64,000 bases of DNA from Myxococcus landrumus (GTDB lineage: Bacteria; Myxococcota; Myxococcia; Myxococcales; Myxococcaceae), in the NCBI RefSeq assembly GCF_017301635.1, contig NZ_CP071091.1, positions 1,579,001 to 1,643,000 of the forward strand, read 5' to 3'. The position numbers were made by a program, and so were the translations under genes. Below are positions 63,901 to 64,000 of this stretch, one piece after another. The number at the start of each line of letters is the position of its first letter. Position 1 is the stretch's first letter. Under the pieces are notes generated by a model. It saw nothing but the letters and a program-made list of their open reading frames with translations, made no database searches and was not told the origin of the DNA.

Positions 63901-64000
63901 CCGAGATGTCCTTGGACTGAAGTCGCGATCAGCGGATTGAATGTCTTCGTCGCATGTTGTGTCCACGCGCCTCCAGCGACACGTGCGAACAGATCGATGG
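54984..64000 (-). CDS. Giant multidomain surface protein with CARDB, FN3/Ig, beta-propeller and discoidin-like domains (5' partial)
   Basis: The frame is open to the window edge, so only the last 3004 codons are seen. From the N-terminal side there are many Ig-like repeats with DxTPP hinges (VDTLPPTARLDTPEQDAAVG) and fibronectin-III modules. A discoidin-like domain is at about 60650-60300 (AYDGSSSTYWSAGSEPEKHW), a PD40-type propeller at about 59200-58250 (PSPDGEFVALNGY, FSPDGHYLAAISQNGDV), and CARDB-like domains at about 58200-56800 (LARVTVRNVGGAAAPAHDVS). The end is a repetitive beta-solenoid-like region (LVVGSLY-type turns, RYYADHLRLTGGATLSVEPG). No transmembrane anchor is visible at the C terminus. 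It stops 11 bases before the RHS start and is probably its partner in delivery or cell attachment. Confidence 0.9.
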   Translation of the reverse strand, partial: IDLFARVAGGAWTQHATKTFNPLIATSVQGHLGRVDVTNLGADVELLVSARDASGSSWCATPVPVDLAGVVSVNSLVALPAIVSPDLDQVHDTTEISFTLTEPALVSVSAWKDRVKQGTIAESSFGEGPASLTWNGRLVDGSQLPDGDYRLVVHAVDGCGASAEQATMVRVDTLPPTARLDTPEQDAAVGAVMVVTGESSDVSFLRYELAVGQGAAPTEFTPVLVRTAPASGILGTVPTGTLPEGEHILRLTVEDQAGHVRQVSRRFVRQPAGRLIAASVTPALISPNAPTGDGIQDAATLEMVLAAPSSVRLQLVDGTGALVKQLQAATPTAQGSTTLVLGPAALAGVADGMYFVLVELLDTGDSVRLPLTLDTVLPVVALGQPLSGSSRRASVLVEGSVSDLHLEEWKVEHVRPGGATTLVGTGVTQLSGALAQLEGLEEGAHRVRVTARDGAGNTRTLEVPFTVDVTPPQVAFKSPLQGAFLSGLRGQVGVSGSAVDSGLATVQLRMIRGAQEKLLFTGASLPAEGAFLSWAVDQEGNGPVELVLSAEDAAGNRAESRIEVTLDSAVPVARVVSPRSAALGSDKSIQGTATDENLTEWTLALASSGSGQAWREVASSSRPVTTGLLTTLAPLPVDGAYRARLTVKDRAGNEASDEADFFVDTQPPEPPLSLVATQQRPHDVSLTWTPSLSVDVVAHEVLRASPGAEWVRLATVEAPSATYLDTAVADGTWRYVVRAVDGAGNISEVSPEAVVELDSTPPLAAIRTPTPDAIVRGQVEISGTAFSATDFKEYRLSIGEGASPSSWRVLVQSPVAVPGGRLADLDSGALRQGTLYTLRLEAEDFTGNTAEVRVGVRVDNEPPASPVLMTASAQGANVALQWQAVSASDLLGYVLFRDGAVANAPEGSSLEDLRPYALTATQYTNAQVPDGVHGYHLVAIDQAGNISPPSNTLSVTVETRAPSARIASPSPLARLRGATRLLAHSEDGDVASVQLQARSSPMAEFAPLGAPVTRAPFEATLASDVPPGRIVELRAVATDTQGNTDASPVTTHVLREAIPSRPVLSARVDAADVHLSWETDAVQAGVAGFDVRLPEGSVLPYQGKPAGTVSASSGTAFDQARAYDGSSSTYWSAGSEPEKHWQVVFAEPVMLETVSVWTQAQTTARVLGLVDGFWIEVAPPLTAPSWGGYATVNVTAPLEVTGLRLDFTNAPFGTITLYEVIPGLRRLTRGNTFTLWSNVGTHTYSLEAVGFGGTSSEASTATVRIYRPTLEAPTSPTADATVVMAGRNAAANSVVELMSDATVVATTTADASGAFTFATVPLQPETNLFEARATDAAGNRSMRSETVEVVRIPRPQATVALTLDGVAQSTVSLSFAISGDMAWLSGFALLRDSGQGYVEVATAETDARTFVDTQVRNGTHSYQVVPINLAHLRGSPSNAVQASVSVTPPPAPAMVSVSPLPEGGALEVQWQSGGGGVAYRVERALGATGPFEVVPTHAETSATRLEDVGLANGALYRYRVMTLDAQGNTSVPVEASGTPADVLAPGAPRFTFPTTAGTPVTLAQSSTRVEGVAEAGTVVTLFRNGVPSADTATGKLELEATPDVLSTAPQGDVDVSSNGRYLAYLGVVEGQSRIVVEEVGGGVVGSVENPFTDDLSQAVPSPDGEFVALNGYAPDLGLSVVYVARVATGTMWRVGASLQVSANLPVWSRDSRQLVVLVRGGAEYLKRVDVERQVEEDFPLPNCEYTKAHVLTSRGTGLVLCWTNSSRDEISEVDWSTQSLVRRFVAESIEQPLVVSPDASRVIAWARSELGLGLHGVPLSTAQATLLSDQYVDENSVAFSPDGHYLAAISQNGDVSIGTDGPLEVVGHVEPGSGWLGWSLQRGLVWARQDVVTRLKLLGRFQFDGVSLSPGATHFGAVSSDVSLNVSEPAAPIEVRLDGQGLPDLLAEVILVPDVISVGEQALARVTVRNVGGAAAPAHDVSVGVRSPDGALRALPLLRMGPLATQTSVTTEVPLPLEGLTGALVLEVGVDPQALVSDANRDNNQVRHPFVLATSSVPGVAIGLDAPTVEVEGQRLATVTVTNPGLPLTGEVRVELVGSDGGVARVVEPPEVLTSLPTGQSRTFTRTVAVGSLLAGSYEVRATLWVSGATQSVAQSSLTVLPEEAVALAMATSRTRYLSGEEAEVLADVTSTSRNSELEGTDLRVMLRTSTGTLVEQRHVPLPRLLPGAVEHPSVRFSTAALSPGAYHVTGEVVLGARSLVQAQTSFVIEGRPRISGVVSIVGQAVPQPLIRVGQVATTNVVLENQGTASAPESVVSLVVTRPDGSLFTAAAWPLGQLVPGTQWSRQLALATTDWSLGLHGLTLVIESSAGTAEVLSRLPLMILDGRAPRLSLVTPTNGMFVRGVVNAHVRALDDASGVRAVRVAVDGAEPVEAAPVSGNALEGVWSKSVTLVSEGPHTLVFSAVDLAGNDGRVLASLDNPLTVTVIRDTVAPVLTVSGVPGESPVHGPVVPVFSAQDDHLATVVATLDGEPFTSGTPISTDGVYELHVVATDKAGNTKQVQRRFTIDTLPPRIVLGGVAEGAIVNHDVTPTMSVSDLHLEPTPPVVTLNGQTFTLGTLVSNEGSYELRASARDVAGHLTEASLSFAVDKTPPEIQVTGVSQGAAAASFTIHFTATDAHLDANTLGATLDGLPFTSGGTVNTEGPHSIQVSVLDRAGNSRVVTLSFSVVTETSDPLMPTFRYAACGLQDLLVYGDAQVVGPGLTTPASVAANSLAYVGERSLVSGDLVGGYSAVVEEGTLVGSLYYGEGYAIGEYASVQGAVHLVTPTPTPCWCGYDVMANLLQASSNNDNVRLSSLPGSSTWWVGGSFELNGAHVVLPSGRYYADHLRLTGGATLSVEPGARVLIFVNNNVLVEGGSTLGAPPAATHPLTIVSGASKYAGQSVRVDNAADASLAVYSPEADLLLSGSTTLYGALMGKTVELSGTQRLVLKPGPQASPPSLHCQ

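Overview
The window is high-GC bacterial DNA and reads as a chromosome fragment of a myxobacterium (order Myxococcales, probably Myxococcus or a close relative). Supporting signs are the large NRPS, a PilZ protein, an AgmX/PglI-type protein, a MYXO-CTERM-like sorting signal, a cyclic-nucleotide-binding protein and giant RHS/CARDB surface proteins. The genus is an inference from these families; no taxonomic marker was compared.

Layout. 1-8143: 3' part of a nonribosomal peptide synthetase gene (A-PCP-C-A-PCP-C-A-PCP-TE) that starts upstream of the window, followed convergently by a MATE-type exporter and a DedA protein. 11.0-13.5 kb: a cyclic-nucleotide-binding protein, a gamma-carbonic anhydrase and MiaB. 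14.3-16.4 kb: a plus-strand restriction-modification pair (5-cytosine methyltransferase and an overlapping nuclease) set among minus-strand genes. 16.4-19.5 kb: CoxE/VWA protein, RNA (uracil-C5) methyltransferase, PilZ protein. 19.6-22.2 kb: two CoA-transferase subunits and a thiolase. 22.5-24.0 kb: a TetR regulator with a metallo-beta-lactamase-fold lactonase-like lipoprotein. 24.0-25.9 kb: rpsA with a visible promoter. 26.3-28.7 kb: a secreted DUF4114-like protein with a long Asp-Ala-Gly tract. 28.7-34.3 kb: an acyl-CoA catabolism operon (hydroxyacyl-CoA dehydrogenase, enoyl-CoA hydratase, two acyl-CoA dehydrogenases). With the thiolase and CoA transferase it supplies most steps between an acyl-CoA and acetyl/acetoacetyl-CoA. 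34.4-38.4 kb: small hypothetical proteins and an Mrp/ApbC ATPase. 38.5 kb: tRNA-Gly(GCC) with promoter and terminator.

From the tRNA onward the window becomes accessory. It holds a gene relic, a truncated gene coupled to a small ORF, a complete IS66-family element (39587-41952, 22-bp terminal inverted repeats) whose tnpC carries a frameshift, and an IS630-type transposase broken into two head-to-head pieces. A minus-strand polymorphic-toxin operon follows: a giant CARDB/FN3/Ig/beta-propeller protein (5' end outside the window), a 3907-residue RHS-repeat protein ending in a HExxH (zincin-like) toxin domain, and a 219-residue candidate immunity protein. The toxin tip and the immunity gene are visibly poorer in G+C than the RHS body.

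Many long ORFs on the opposite strand of the NRPS, rpsA, miaB and other genes are frame shadows typical of high-GC DNA and are not annotated.
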